Shown here piece after piece: positions 7,693 to 15,948 of a stretch of 25,676 bases of DNA. Every line of letters begins with the position of its first letter. Within the stretch, counting starts at the first letter, position 1. Made by a program: the position numbers and the translations under genes. Below the pieces are notes generated by a model. It did not search any database, was not told the origin of the DNA, and saw only the letters and a list, made by a program, of their open reading frames with translations. This DNA comes from Candidatus Zhuqueibacterota bacterium (GTDB lineage Bacteria; Zhuqueibacterota; Zhuqueibacteria; Residuimicrobiales; Krinioviventaceae), in the NCBI GenBank assembly GCA_003854995.1, contig RQOI01000014.1:1-25676 (forward strand), in the 5' to 3' direction.

Positions 7693-8457
7693 CTATTCTT
7701 TTTCGAGCTCCTGTACGACATGATAGATGTCTCTGCTGCCAACCTTGGCATGGTCGACGAATTTCGTCTTTGTCCGATAGCCGGCAGCTGAAATCTGCAG
7801 GATGTGATCCTCGCTGCGGCTCACCTCATAGCGCAAGGGCGATTGGCCGACGACTTTGTCGTCGATGATGATCTGCGCGTGCTCGGGCACCGTATTGATC
7901 TGCAGCATGACCGTGTCGCTGACGCGCTGCTCGCCCGGCGACTCAGACTGGCGCTGGTGCTCGGTCGTCTTTTCGGCGAAATCTTCGAGCTTGGCGGTAA
8001 AGTACATCGTCTTGTTCACCGGTTCGCCGTTCGGTCGCTTGACGATTTCTGCCCGCACCACCGTCTTTTTGTCGTGCTGCACTCGCACGAGCTCTTCAGA
8101 TTTGATTTCGTATTTATCTTCTCCCCAGCCCACATAAGCGTAATAATAGGCTTTCAGGTCATAATAGCCGGGCCGCATACGCAGGCGGTAGATATAGTCA
8201 TTCTGCACATTCGAGACAAGCCAGTCAGGGCTGATCTTGTGATCATTGATATAGAGATCAAGACGATTTTTGTAGCTGCTGCCCGGATCAGCCACATTTT
8301 CGATGATGATCACCACATTCTCTTCCACCTGGTCCGGCAGTTCCAACTGCTTCACCGGTCGTATGGCGTTATACGCCTCATCGACGGTTACCTGTCCCTT
8401 GCAGCCGAGCCATAACGCGGCCAGCACAAGCAACGCACCCGCAAGATATCTTTTCAT
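7693..8457 (-). CDS. Lipoprotein with C-terminal PEGA domain
   Basis: A 254-residue protein preceded by GGAGG and an ATG at good spacing. The signal peptide ends in a lipobox (WLGC, Cys 19). Residues 184-230 are a PEGA-type beta domain: LQINTVPEHAQIIIDDKVVG, then SPLRYEV and a HILQISAAGYR strand, where PEH stands for the PEG core. The region 45-160 is a separate beta-rich section with many aromatic residues (YYDLKAYYYAYVGWGE) that I do not recognise. A charged spacer (about 160-180) joins the two. PEGA domains occur in surface and S-layer-associated proteins; their ligand is generally unknown. The gene is flanked by spacers of about 90 bases and may be a separate unit from the NUDIX gene upstream. 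Confidence 0.78.
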   Translation of the reverse strand: MKRYLAGALLVLAALWLGCKGQVTVDEAYNAIRPVKQLELPDQVEENVVIIIENVADPGSSYKNRLDLYINDHKISPDWLVSNVQNDYIYRLRMRPGYYDLKAYYYAYVGWGEDKYEIKSEELVRVQHDKKTVVRAEIVKRPNGEPVNKTMYFTAKLEDFAEKTTEHQRQSESPGEQRVSDTVMLQINTVPEHAQIIIDDKVVGQSPLRYEVSRSEDHILQISAAGYRTKTKFVDHAKVGSRDIYHVVQELEKE

Positions 8458-8554
8458 TTTTTTGCCTCCATGACGAGAATAAATAGCGCATCATCTATTG
8501 GACGATGAAATTGCAGTACTGTTTACGATTCTGCCAGTAAAACGATAGAACAAA

Positions 8555-9202
8555 TTACTTTATTTCTGCATTGCGCGCAGCGAGAATGATCTCGTGCGGA
8601 ATGGCGCGCATTTTTCCCCATTCCTGCCAGCGGTCCTCCTGCAGACCACGCAGCTCCGCACTGACCGATGCCAACTGCGCCGGCTCTATCCATCGATAGC
8701 CGCTGATATTTTCACCTGCATCTTTGCAGCGCGGCGCATCGTCATCGACTGATATGGCAAAGATAAAGGAGAGAAAAGGCACGACCTGCTGCGCATGCCT
8801 GAACACATAAAGCAAAAGCGCCAGCAGTTGGAATGATGCGGCAAAGAAACCGGTCTCTTCATGCAGTTCACGGTGCAGCGCCGCCACCGCACCTTCGTCC
8901 GCGTGCATGCCGCCGGTTGGCACGCGATAGATCTTTTGCGGATAAAAGGACTTGGTATGCAGCAGGATTTTGTTTTGTCCGTTGTAAATACCGAGCACAA
9001 CCTCGCCGCGGCGCTTTTTTTCGCCATTCACGCGATCGTCCCATATCGCCAGGTGTTCTGCGCTGAGGTCGATGCAGGCGCGATAGAAATTCGCCTGGCG
9101 ATATTTTTCATGCAGCTGCAGGATTTCCTCTCGCCGGCTGACCACATCAGGTTGGGCAATGAAATCGACCATGTCCAGGTGTTCGATCACTTCCACTCTC
9201 AT
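8555..9202 (-). CDS. NUDIX hydrolase
   Basis: A 215-residue protein from the ATG at 9202. The Nudix box is exact: G97-x5-E103-x7-R111-E112-L113-x-E115-E116-x-G118-F119, the metal-binding loop that hydrolyses nucleoside-diphosphate-linked substrates. The segment before it (ILLHTKSFYPQKIYRVPTGG) is the usual entry strand. An N-terminal helical extension of about 65 residues has no known motif. The chosen start overlaps the stop of the topoisomerase gene as ATGA, with GCGGA just upstream, indicating translational coupling; a longer frame opens at 9241 but has less support. The substrate cannot be predicted; nucleotide sanitation is one possibility given the DNA-topology partner. Confidence 0.88.
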   Translation of the reverse strand: MRVEVIEHLDMVDFIAQPDVVSRREEILQLHEKYRQANFYRACIDLSAEHLAIWDDRVNGEKKRRGEVVLGIYNGQNKILLHTKSFYPQKIYRVPTGGMHADEGAVAALHRELHEETGFFAASFQLLALLLYVFRHAQQVVPFLSFIFAISVDDDAPRCKDAGENISGYRWIEPAQLASVSAELRGLQEDRWQEWGKMRAIPHEIILAARNAEIK

Positions 9203-10938
9203 TCCGCTGCGCCGTCGTTCAACTCGCCCTTCTTGACCCACTGGAACTTGACGCGCAGGGTTTTGGAATAGTACTTTTCGAGCACGTCATAGTCCACCTC
9301 GCACCCCCAGCTGTAAAATATCCGCGGATCAATATAGGATTTTTGGCTGGTGCCGAGGTTCCAGGTGCGATTTTCCATTGCGATCGCCATTTGCGCCCGC
9401 AATTTTCCGAGAGCCTGGTGCGCTTTTTCCTCGCGATCCCTCGTATGGTCGATGCGCTCCTTCAGCGCGTTGATCCTCTTTGTGTAGCGTTCGCTCATTT
9501 TTTTCGCTTGCGCCCGATCGCTGACCGTCTTTTTCATGGCGGCGTACTCTTGCCTGATGCGACTGAGCGACGATTTGAGCTCCCTGGCGAGGTCCTGCAC
9601 TTTTTTGACATTTTCCGCCGCTCGCTTTTCCCGCTCTTTATATCGTTTCTTGCGTTCGCTCCAGTTCTTCGGCGCCTGCTTGGTGTGGTTGCAGAGGATG
9701 GCCGCCTGCGTGTTCGCTTGCGTTGCGGCCTCCCACTTTTTGTACTCAGGATCCTGCCGTGCGATGCCGGCGGCATCCAGGCTGTCTCTGACGACCTCGC
9801 TGGCGTGGTGGGTTCTGAACACCTTGGCGGTCAGGCCCGGCATGGCGTGGGCCAAAAAGGCGTTCACATCACGGCTGCTGACATCGGGGAAAAGCTGCGG
9901 CTTGTTATAGGTCGAATTCTTTTTCCCGGCCGCGGACGGTTTGGCATTCTGCAGCAGTTCGTGCAGATTGGCGATGACGCGTTCCGGCAGGGTGATCTTT
10001 TTGTGCCACAGAACCGAGTCTTTGCCCAGAAAGCGGAATTCGACGACGCCCGCCGCATGGATTTTCACATGTTCCGGCCGCAGGGTCGTTGCGCCGACCG
10101 TGTCGGCTTCGTCCGGATCTTTTTCGTCGCCGACGCGCAGACAGAGTTTGTCGATGAGACTGCAGGCAGTGGCGATGCGTCGCACTTTGGCATTTTCGTG
10201 CAAAAGACCGCGTTCGATATGATCGCGCACGAGGGGTAATTTTTCATCCAGCTCAATGGCCTTGTCAAATTTCTGCGCCTCGCGCGACTGCTTGATGGGC
10301 GCGCTGTCGTGCAGCCAGACATACTTTTGTTTGCCGGACAGCTTGTCCTCCCATCTCGCCACCCAGAGCGATTCCGGCTGCCAGATGACCTCCTTCCATT
10401 CGCTGCGATCGATCTCAGCGTCAGGGCTCAAATTGAGCGTGACGTCCTTCTTGGTCGCGCCCCTCTTCCAGCGGCCGCGCAGGGGATGCTTGCCACGGCC
10501 CATGAAAATACCGCTCGGCTCAGTCATATAGTTGCCGAGCTCGATCCTCTCGCCGTCCGCTAACGCATAGCCGTACATCTCCTTCAACTGGTCGCGACGC
10601 TCTTTGCGTTCGCGCGCCAGCTCTTTCTTATCCTCTTTGCTCAAGGCTTCTCGTTCCGCCTTTTCTCTCGCCACCCGGTCGTCGAGTTCGCCAAAGTCGA
10701 TCTGATTGATCTTTAGCGGCTTCTCATAGCCCAGCGTAGCGCTGAAATCGAGCATGAAATTGCGGATAAAAACCAGATCCTCAACGTAGGGCGTCCCCTT
10801 TTTCTTCGCCCATGCATAGGCCATCTCTTCTTGCGTCGGATTCAATTTCATGCTGACGCCATCGATTTTGATCGACAATCCCTGATACTCCGGCGGCTCC
10901 GGAACAATGACGCCTCTATGTAACAGTTGCTGAAGCAC
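9199..10938 (-). CDS. DNA topoisomerase IB, large eukaryotic/thaumarchaeal type
   Basis: A protein of about 579 residues that relaxes supercoiled DNA by single-strand nicking through a 3'-phosphotyrosine. It matches the whole core of eukaryotic Top1, not only the short poxvirus-like form usual in bacteria. Near the N-terminus are IKIDGVSMKLNP and GIFMGRGKHP (Top1 N-terminal DNA-binding domain). The catalytic core has LRVGDEKDPDEADTVG, FLGKDS, LTAKVFRTHHAS and AAILCNH. A charged coiled-coil linker follows (about 430-520), then LGTSQKSYIDPRI. All five catalytic residues are present: Arg 268, Lys 306, Arg 375, His 418 and Tyr 535. I chose the GTG at 10938 because AAAGG lies 8 bases upstream; a GTG three codons earlier (10947) is the alternative. 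The long disordered N-terminal domain of animal Top1 is absent. The gene is first in a two-gene operon with the NUDIX gene. Confidence 0.93.
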   Translation of the reverse strand: MLQQLLHRGVIVPEPPEYQGLSIKIDGVSMKLNPTQEEMAYAWAKKKGTPYVEDLVFIRNFMLDFSATLGYEKPLKINQIDFGELDDRVAREKAEREALSKEDKKELARERKERRDQLKEMYGYALADGERIELGNYMTEPSGIFMGRGKHPLRGRWKRGATKKDVTLNLSPDAEIDRSEWKEVIWQPESLWVARWEDKLSGKQKYVWLHDSAPIKQSREAQKFDKAIELDEKLPLVRDHIERGLLHENAKVRRIATACSLIDKLCLRVGDEKDPDEADTVGATTLRPEHVKIHAAGVVEFRFLGKDSVLWHKKITLPERVIANLHELLQNAKPSAAGKKNSTYNKPQLFPDVSSRDVNAFLAHAMPGLTAKVFRTHHASEVVRDSLDAAGIARQDPEYKKWEAATQANTQAAILCNHTKQAPKNWSERKKRYKEREKRAAENVKKVQDLARELKSSLSRIRQEYAAMKKTVSDRAQAKKMSERYTKRINALKERIDHTRDREEKAHQALGKLRAQMAIAMENRTWNLGTSQKSYIDPRIFYSWGCEVDYDVLEKYYSKTLRVKFQWVKKGELNDGAAE

Positions 10939-10947
10939 GGCTAGCAC

Positions 10948-11097
10948 CTTTAATCATATATCGATAATTTTTAAACGCGTAATTAACTAACTTTAATTTT
11001 TTTATGCAAGCTTTAATTTCCCCTGTAGCGTGCGATATAAATGATTTGATTGTGCCCGATTTTTTTTGTACTTTTTAGATTATTAAAGTCGAGGCTG
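10948..11097. promoter_or_regulatory. AT-rich divergent promoter region between topoisomerase IB and porX-like genes
   Basis: This 150-base spacer separates the two divergent transcription units and must hold promoters for both. The heptamer CTTTAAT occurs at 10948, 10991 and 11011 and inverted at 11082-11088; the second and third copies are exactly 20 bases apart. On the plus strand TTTAAT (11012-11017), an 18-base gap and TATAAA (11036-11041) could form a promoter for the porX-like gene, with a leader of about 50 bases. I see no convincing promoter for the minus strand. Confidence 0.35.
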
Positions 11098-12657
11098 ATG
11101 GACGAAAAGAAGAAAATATTATGGGTCGATGATGAGATCGACCTGCTGCGGCCGCACGTGCTGTTTTTGGAGAACAAGGGCTACAGCGTCAAGACGCTGA
11201 CAAACGCCGAAGATGCCATCGAACTGGTGCGCAACGAGGATTTCGACATCATGTTGCTGGACGAGATGCTGCACGGCATGGACGGCCTGACCGCACTGGC
11301 AGAGCTGAAAGAGATCAATCCCGGCCTGCCGATCATCATGGTGACCAAGAGCGAAGAGGAGTCGCTCATGGAAGAAGCCATTGGCAGCAAGATCGACGAC
11401 TATCTGACCAAACCGGTCAATCCCAGCCAGATTCTGCTGGTGTGCAAAAAAATATTGGACAAAGGCAAGATCGCCAGCCAGATCATCTCGCGCGACTATA
11501 CCTCCGAGTTCAACCAGATATCCAACCGGATCATGGGCCCCATGGACTGGCGGGACTGGATAGACGTGCACGTCAAGCTCTCCGAGTGGGACGTGGAGCT
11601 GGACGCGCATCCGGATCTGGGCCTGAAACAGATCTTGTACGAGCAAAAAAGGGACTGTAACATCGAATACGGTCGATTCATCGAAAAGAGCTATCACGAC
11701 TGGCTGAATCGCCCTGACGGGCCGCCGCTATCGGTCGATGTTGTGCCAAGATACGTGCTGCCGCACGTCCATGCCGGTAAAAACACGGTCCTGCTGATCC
11801 TCGATGCCCTCCGCCTTGATCAGTGGATGGTTCTGGAGCCGTTGATGCGCACGTATTTCAAGATCACGCGCGATTACTACTATTCCATCCTGCCGACAGC
11901 GACGCCGTATGCGCGCAATGCCATCTTTGCCGGCCTTTTTCCCAGCGAGATTGAAGCCAGGATCCCCGAACTCTGGCAGGGCAACAAAGAGGAGGACGAT
12001 ATCAGCCTGAATCGTTACGAACTCGAGCTGCTGGAAGAGCAGCTGAAGCGCCTCGGCGTCGAGCTCAAACCCGGGCCGAAATACGCGAAAATCCTCGATG
12101 TGCAGGAATCGGTCGAGCTGGCGCGCAAGATCAACGAATATGGCAGCGTTCCGCTGTCCGCTCTTGTGCTCAATTTCGTCGATATCCTGGCGCACTCGCG
12201 CAGCTCCTCGAATATCATCAAGGAGATGATCCCCAACGAAGCGGCGTTCCGCTCGACCACCCGATCCTGGTTTGAACACTCGCATCTCTACACAGCGATG
12301 CGAAAACTGGCCGCCAATGGCAACACCATCGTCGTGACCTCTGACCACGGCAGCATCCGCGGCCTGCATGGGACAAAAGTGGTGGGCGATCGCGAGACAT
12401 CCACCAGTCTGCGCTACAAATACGGCAGGAATATAAAGGTTGACCCAAAGGATGCGATGATCATCGACAATCCCCATGAATACAAATTGCCGGCGCGCGG
12501 CATCAATTCCAATTACATATTTGCCAAAGAGGACTTTTATTTCGTCTATCCGACCAATTACCACTATTTTTTGAATTATTACGCGGATAGCTTTCAGCAC
12601 GGCGGAATTTCACTCGAAGAGATGGTTCTGCCGATCATCACCCTGGAACCCAGATAG
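11098..12657 (+). CDS. porX: PorX-like response regulator with PglZ alkaline-phosphatase-fold domain
   Basis: A 519-residue protein with the two-part PorX layout. Residues 5-120 are a receiver domain with Asp 11/Asp 12, phospho-acceptor Asp 55 (LLDEMLHGMDG) and Lys 105. A helical connector follows (about 125-205). From about 215 onward is a PglZ domain of the alkaline phosphatase superfamily: LLILDALRLDQW (Asp 236), SILPTATPYARNAIF (catalytic Thr 267 or 269), NFVDILAHSR (Asp 362, His 366), TSDHG (Asp 416, His 417) and His 501, the expected metal ligands. In Porphyromonas gingivalis PorX controls the type IX secretion system, and its PglZ domain acts on oligonucleotides. No partner kinase (PorY) or type IX gene is visible here. 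Start ATG 11098 has GAGG upstream; the frame extends to 11050 without support. It heads the long plus-strand operon. Confidence 0.9.
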   Translation: MDEKKKILWVDDEIDLLRPHVLFLENKGYSVKTLTNAEDAIELVRNEDFDIMLLDEMLHGMDGLTALAELKEINPGLPIIMVTKSEEESLMEEAIGSKIDDYLTKPVNPSQILLVCKKILDKGKIASQIISRDYTSEFNQISNRIMGPMDWRDWIDVHVKLSEWDVELDAHPDLGLKQILYEQKRDCNIEYGRFIEKSYHDWLNRPDGPPLSVDVVPRYVLPHVHAGKNTVLLILDALRLDQWMVLEPLMRTYFKITRDYYYSILPTATPYARNAIFAGLFPSEIEARIPELWQGNKEEDDISLNRYELELLEEQLKRLGVELKPGPKYAKILDVQESVELARKINEYGSVPLSALVLNFVDILAHSRSSSNIIKEMIPNEAAFRSTTRSWFEHSHLYTAMRKLAANGNTIVVTSDHGSIRGLHGTKVVGDRETSTSLRYKYGRNIKVDPKDAMIIDNPHEYKLPARGINSNYIFAKEDFYFVYPTNYHYFLNYYADSFQHGGISLEEMVLPIITLEPR

Positions 12658-12669
12658 AACGTTCATTCA

Positions 12670-13122
12670 TTGACGATCCTGTATGAGAATATGGTTGCAA
12701 GTCCGCAGGAGACTTTAGCGCTTGGCCGTGACTTTGCCGACAAACTTGTGCCGGGCGACGTCGTGCTGTTCAAAGGCGAGCTCGGCGCCGGCAAGACGAC
12801 CTGCATCAAAGGCGTCTGCGCCGGCCTGGGCGTTCGCCAGGCTGTCACCAGCCCATCCTTCACGCTCATCAACGAGTATCGCGGCCGAATCCCGGTCTAT
12901 CATTTTGATTTCTACCGCCTCCAGTCCGAGCATGAAGCGATCGATCTTGGCCTGCAGGACTATTTCGACGGCGACGGCGTCTGCCTGATCGAGTGGCCGG
13001 ATGTAATGGCGAATCTGCTGCCGCCACGACGCTATGAATTTCATCTCAAGTGGGATCCGGATCTCCCCCCGGATGCGCGACACATTGTGGTCTATGCCAA
13101 AGAGGAGTCGTGTTGGTCATAG
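12670..13122 (+). CDS. tsaE: tRNA t6A biosynthesis ATPase TsaE
   Basis: A 150-residue P-loop protein of the TsaE family. It has Walker A GELGAGKT (36-43), the SPSFTLINEY segment (61-70), YHFDFYRL (77-84) and LIEWP (106-110), all conserved in TsaE. TsaE works with TsaB and TsaD in transferring the threonylcarbamoyl group to A37 of ANN-decoding tRNAs. The next gene is tsaB, overlapping by 13 bases. The start is a TTG at 12670 without a clear ribosome site; ATG at 12691, seven codons in, is a possible alternative. It follows porX after 12 bases, so translation is probably coupled. tsaD is not in the window. Confidence 0.93.
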   Translation: MTILYENMVASPQETLALGRDFADKLVPGDVVLFKGELGAGKTTCIKGVCAGLGVRQAVTSPSFTLINEYRGRIPVYHFDFYRLQSEHEAIDLGLQDYFDGDGVCLIEWPDVMANLLPPRRYEFHLKWDPDLPPDARHIVVYAKEESCWS

Positions 13123-13778
13123 TGGGAATAGAGACATCCACCCGGATATGCGCCGTCGCCCTGACCCGGGCGCAGCAGCTGGTGGCAGAATACCGATTGA
13201 ACAGGGCCAACGCGCACGCGACGGCGCTGGTCGACCTGTTGTCGACGATGCTCAAACAGGTCAGCGTTGCCCTCACTGAACTGGATGCGATCGCTGTCTC
13301 CATCGGCCCTGGCTCTTTCACCGGCTTGCGCATCGGCCTCTCCACGGCCAAAGGCATTGCCCTGGGCTGCGCACGCCCGCTTGTCACTGTGCCGACCATG
13401 GATGCGCTCGCCAGTCAGGCGCCGATCCGCGACGGCATCATCTGCCCGCTGCTCAAAGCTCGCGCCAACGAATACTATTTTGCCGTCTATCACCGCGACA
13501 ATTTTGTCGATTCGCTGGTTCAGGAGATCCAGCTCGTGCGCAAGGAAATGATCGCCTCCACCCTGCCGGCTGGCGCCATGCTGATCAGTCCGGAAGATAT
13601 TGGCTGCGACAGCGGGATCGCAACGACATTTGTCTGCGCTCCAGAGTCGTTTTCCATGCCGACGGCTTTCAGCATTGCCCGACTGGGACAGCAAAAGCTC
13701 ATGGTCGGCGACATAGCGTCGTTAGAAACCGTTGAGCCGCTCTATTTCCAGGAATTCATCGCCGGCGCGCATGGATAG
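13110..13778 (+). CDS. tsaB: tRNA t6A biosynthesis protein TsaB
   Basis: A protein of about 222 residues of the ASKHA fold. It begins VLVIVGIETSTR and has AHATALVDLL and the diagnostic SIGPGSFTGLRIGLSTAKG segment, all typical of TsaB, the non-catalytic partner that holds TsaD and TsaE. I place the start at GTG 13110, just after AGAGGAG; TTG 13113 has better spacing and is the close alternative. The frame is open further upstream (13050), but that part is a shadow of tsaE. It overlaps tsaE by 13 bases and the following rimI by 8. Confidence 0.92.
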   Translation: MLVIVGIETSTRICAVALTRAQQLVAEYRLNRANAHATALVDLLSTMLKQVSVALTELDAIAVSIGPGSFTGLRIGLSTAKGIALGCARPLVTVPTMDALASQAPIRDGIICPLLKARANEYYFAVYHRDNFVDSLVQEIQLVRKEMIASTLPAGAMLISPEDIGCDSGIATTFVCAPESFSMPTAFSIARLGQQKLMVGDIASLETVEPLYFQEFIAGAHG

Positions 13779-14277
13779 CTTGCAGAAAAGCGCGCGTTCG
13801 CACGCATCGATCCCCGCCAGCAAGCTGTTCCAAAAGAACAGTGTCACGCTTCGATTGGCGACCGATGCGGACATGGAGGAAATCGCGACCCTGGAGCAGC
13901 AGCTGTTTGCGCCGCCCTGGTCAGCAAATTCTTTTCGCGCAGAGCTGTCGAACAGAGCATCGACAACTCTGGTTCTCGCCTGTGCGTCGCGTATCATCGG
14001 CTATGCGGTCATGTGGCAGATCAGCGCTGAGATGCAAATCACAAAGATGGCCGTCGCGCCGCCTTTTCGCAACATGGGCATTGCCACATGGACGATGGAG
14101 CGGATATTCGAGTGGGCCCGGCAACAGCAGGTGCGGGACGTCTTCATCGAGGTGCGCGCGTCAAATTCGAGCGCCCTTTGCCTGTACGAAAAGTTTGGCT
14201 TTGCTCTGCAAGGCCGACGCAAAGGCTACTATGAAGCGCCGCGGGAAGATGCCCTGCTGTTGGCGGCGCACATTTAA
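13771..14277 (+). CDS. rimI: GNAT N-acetyltransferase, RimI type
   Basis: A 168-residue GNAT-fold acetyltransferase. The acetyl-CoA loop is seen in AVAPPFRNMGIATWTMERIF (RNMGIA is the R-x-x-G-x-A turn), followed by VFIEVRASNSSALCLYEKFGFALQGRRKGYY, which is the RimI hallmark region (a Y-x-x-x-G-F segment after a N-x-x-A-x-x-L helix). RimI acetylates the N-terminus of ribosomal protein S18, and it commonly sits beside tsaB. The start ATG 13771 overlaps the tsaB stop by 8 bases. The first 25 or so residues (SLQKSARSHASIPASKLFQ) are an extension before the domain. Its true substrate is inferred from context only. Confidence 0.87.
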   Translation: MDSLQKSARSHASIPASKLFQKNSVTLRLATDADMEEIATLEQQLFAPPWSANSFRAELSNRASTTLVLACASRIIGYAVMWQISAEMQITKMAVAPPFRNMGIATWTMERIFEWARQQQVRDVFIEVRASNSSALCLYEKFGFALQGRRKGYYEAPREDALLLAAHI

Positions 14278-14289
14278 GGGAGTAGATGG

Positions 14290-15162
14290 ATGGATTGGTT
14301 TAAACGGGTGAAAGCGGGATTTTCCGGCCAGGACAGGAAGAACCTGCCGGATGGCTTGTGGATCAAATGCCAGCAATGCCGGGAAGTGCTGTACAAAAAA
14401 GAGCTGGAAAAGAATTTTCACGTCTGCGCAAATTGCGGTTACCATTTTCGCATCACGTGCGATGATTATATCAATATCATCTGCGACCTCAACACCTTTT
14501 ATGAAACCGAGGCGCACATGCAGTCGCTTGATCCGCTGAAATTCAAAGATGCCGAGCGCTACATCGACAGAGTCAAAAAGGCCAGTCTGAAAACAGGATT
14601 GACTGAAGCGGTCAAGACCGGCTCCGGCAGCATCAACGGCGCGCCGATCGTGCTGGCGGTCATGGATTTCCGCTTTGTCGGCGGCAGCATGGGCTCGGTG
14701 GTCGGCGAAAAGATAGCCCGCGCGACGAGCCTCGCCATGCGGCGCAAATTCCCGCTCATCATCGTCGCCGCATCTGGCGGCGCGCGCATGCAGGAAGGCG
14801 CCTACTCGTTGATGCAGATGGCCAAGACATCAGCGCATCTGGCCATGCTGGCAGATGCCGGTCTGCCGTTCATCTCGGTCTTGACCCATCCGACGAGCGG
14901 CGGCGTCACTGCCAGCTTTGCTATGCTCGGCGACGTCATCCTGGCAGAGCCCGGCGCGTTCGTCGGCTTTGCCGGGCCGCGCGTGATCAAGCAGACCATC
15001 GGGCAGGACCTGCCGGAAGGATTTCAGCGCTCCGAGTTCATGCTGGAACACGGTTTCATCGACGCCATTGTGGCGCGCAATGAGCTCAAGTCCACCCTGC
15101 ACCAGATACTGACGTTCCTGCTGAGCGACAGGGCCAAATCACCGCACATCGCCAATCTCTGA
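14290..15162 (+). CDS. accD: Acetyl-CoA carboxylase carboxyltransferase subunit beta
   Basis: A 290-residue protein of normal AccD length. The N-terminal zinc ribbon has Cys 27, Cys 30, Cys 46 and Cys 49 (KCQQC and VCANCGYHF). The crotonase-type carboxyltransferase domain follows, with MDFRFVGGSMGSVVGEK, ASGGARMQEG, THPTSGGVTASFAM and FAGPRVIKQTIGQDLPEGFQ. With AccA it moves carboxyl from biotin to acetyl-CoA to make malonyl-CoA, the first committed step of fatty-acid synthesis; accA is not in the window. GGGAG lies 7 bases before the ATG. It is co-oriented and 12 bases after rimI. Confidence 0.96.
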   Translation: MDWFKRVKAGFSGQDRKNLPDGLWIKCQQCREVLYKKELEKNFHVCANCGYHFRITCDDYINIICDLNTFYETEAHMQSLDPLKFKDAERYIDRVKKASLKTGLTEAVKTGSGSINGAPIVLAVMDFRFVGGSMGSVVGEKIARATSLAMRRKFPLIIVAASGGARMQEGAYSLMQMAKTSAHLAMLADAGLPFISVLTHPTSGGVTASFAMLGDVILAEPGAFVGFAGPRVIKQTIGQDLPEGFQRSEFMLEHGFIDAIVARNELKSTLHQILTFLLSDRAKSPHIANL

Positions 15163-15171
15163 GGAGTTACC

Positions 15172-15948
15172 GTGCGAGCACTGCTGACAAACGATGACGG
15201 CATCAACGCGCCGGGACTGGCTGCCCTGGCAACGGCCATTGCCGAGATAGCAGAGGTGGTCATTGTCGCGCCGCTGACCGAGATGAGTGCGGTCGGGCAT
15301 GCGATCACCTTGAGTGATCCTCTGAAAGTGATCGAGGTGAATAAGAACGGCGCTCCCTATGGCTATGGCGTCAACGGCACGCCGGCCGACTGCGTCAAGC
15401 TGGCCTACTGGGCCTTGCTCAAGGATCAGCCCAAACCGGATGTGCTCATCTCCGGCATCAACCTGGGTTCCAATACCGGCATCAACACCATCTATTCGGG
15501 AACCGTGTCCGCCGCGACGGAGGGCGCCATTCTCGGCATCCCCTCTTTTGCGATCTCGCTGACCACATTCGTCAATCCCGATTTCAGCCCGGCGGCAACG
15601 TTTGCAGCCAAATTCCTTGCGCCCTTTCTGCAGTTCAACTGCCCGCGCGGCGTCTTTTTCAACATCAATGTTCCGGCCGTCCCTCTGCACCAGATCAGAG
15701 GGATCAAAATAACCCAACAGGGAATGGCGGCCTATGAGGAAAAGTATCACGTCCGCAAAGATCCATTCAACCGCAAATATTACTGGCTCACCGGTGCAAA
15801 GAAGAATGTCGAGACAGACCTGAATTACGACGATGCGGCGATCAACAACAATTATATTTCGATCACGCCGATTCACTATAATCTCACCTATTTTGAACTG
15901 TTGGATGAGCTGAACAACTATCACTTTGACGACAAGATTGAGTGGTGA
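15172..15948 (+). CDS. surE: 5'/3'-nucleotidase SurE
   Basis: A 258-residue SurE phosphatase that removes phosphate from nucleoside monophosphates. It starts with GTG at 15172 after GAGGAG. It begins MRALLTNDDGINAPG with the metal ligands Asp 8 and Asp 9, Ser 39 in EMSAVGHAIT, and Asn 97 in SGINLGSNTG. The downstream YSGTVSAATEG region is also typical. The length is slightly long because of a C-terminal tail (about 215-258, rich in Tyr and Asn) that I cannot match in detail. It follows accD after 9 bases and shares a TGATG junction with guaA. Confidence 0.95.
   Translation: MRALLTNDDGINAPGLAALATAIAEIAEVVIVAPLTEMSAVGHAITLSDPLKVIEVNKNGAPYGYGVNGTPADCVKLAYWALLKDQPKPDVLISGINLGSNTGINTIYSGTVSAATEGAILGIPSFAISLTTFVNPDFSPAATFAAKFLAPFLQFNCPRGVFFNINVPAVPLHQIRGIKITQQGMAAYEEKYHVRKDPFNRKYYWLTGAKKNVETDLNYDDAAINNNYISITPIHYNLTYFELLDELNNYHFDDKIEW

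Noticed and set aside
9343..10239. A 298-codon open frame on the plus strand opposite the topoisomerase gene
   Set aside because: It is antisense to the catalytic core, with no motif or ribosome site; the topoisomerase motifs are unambiguous.
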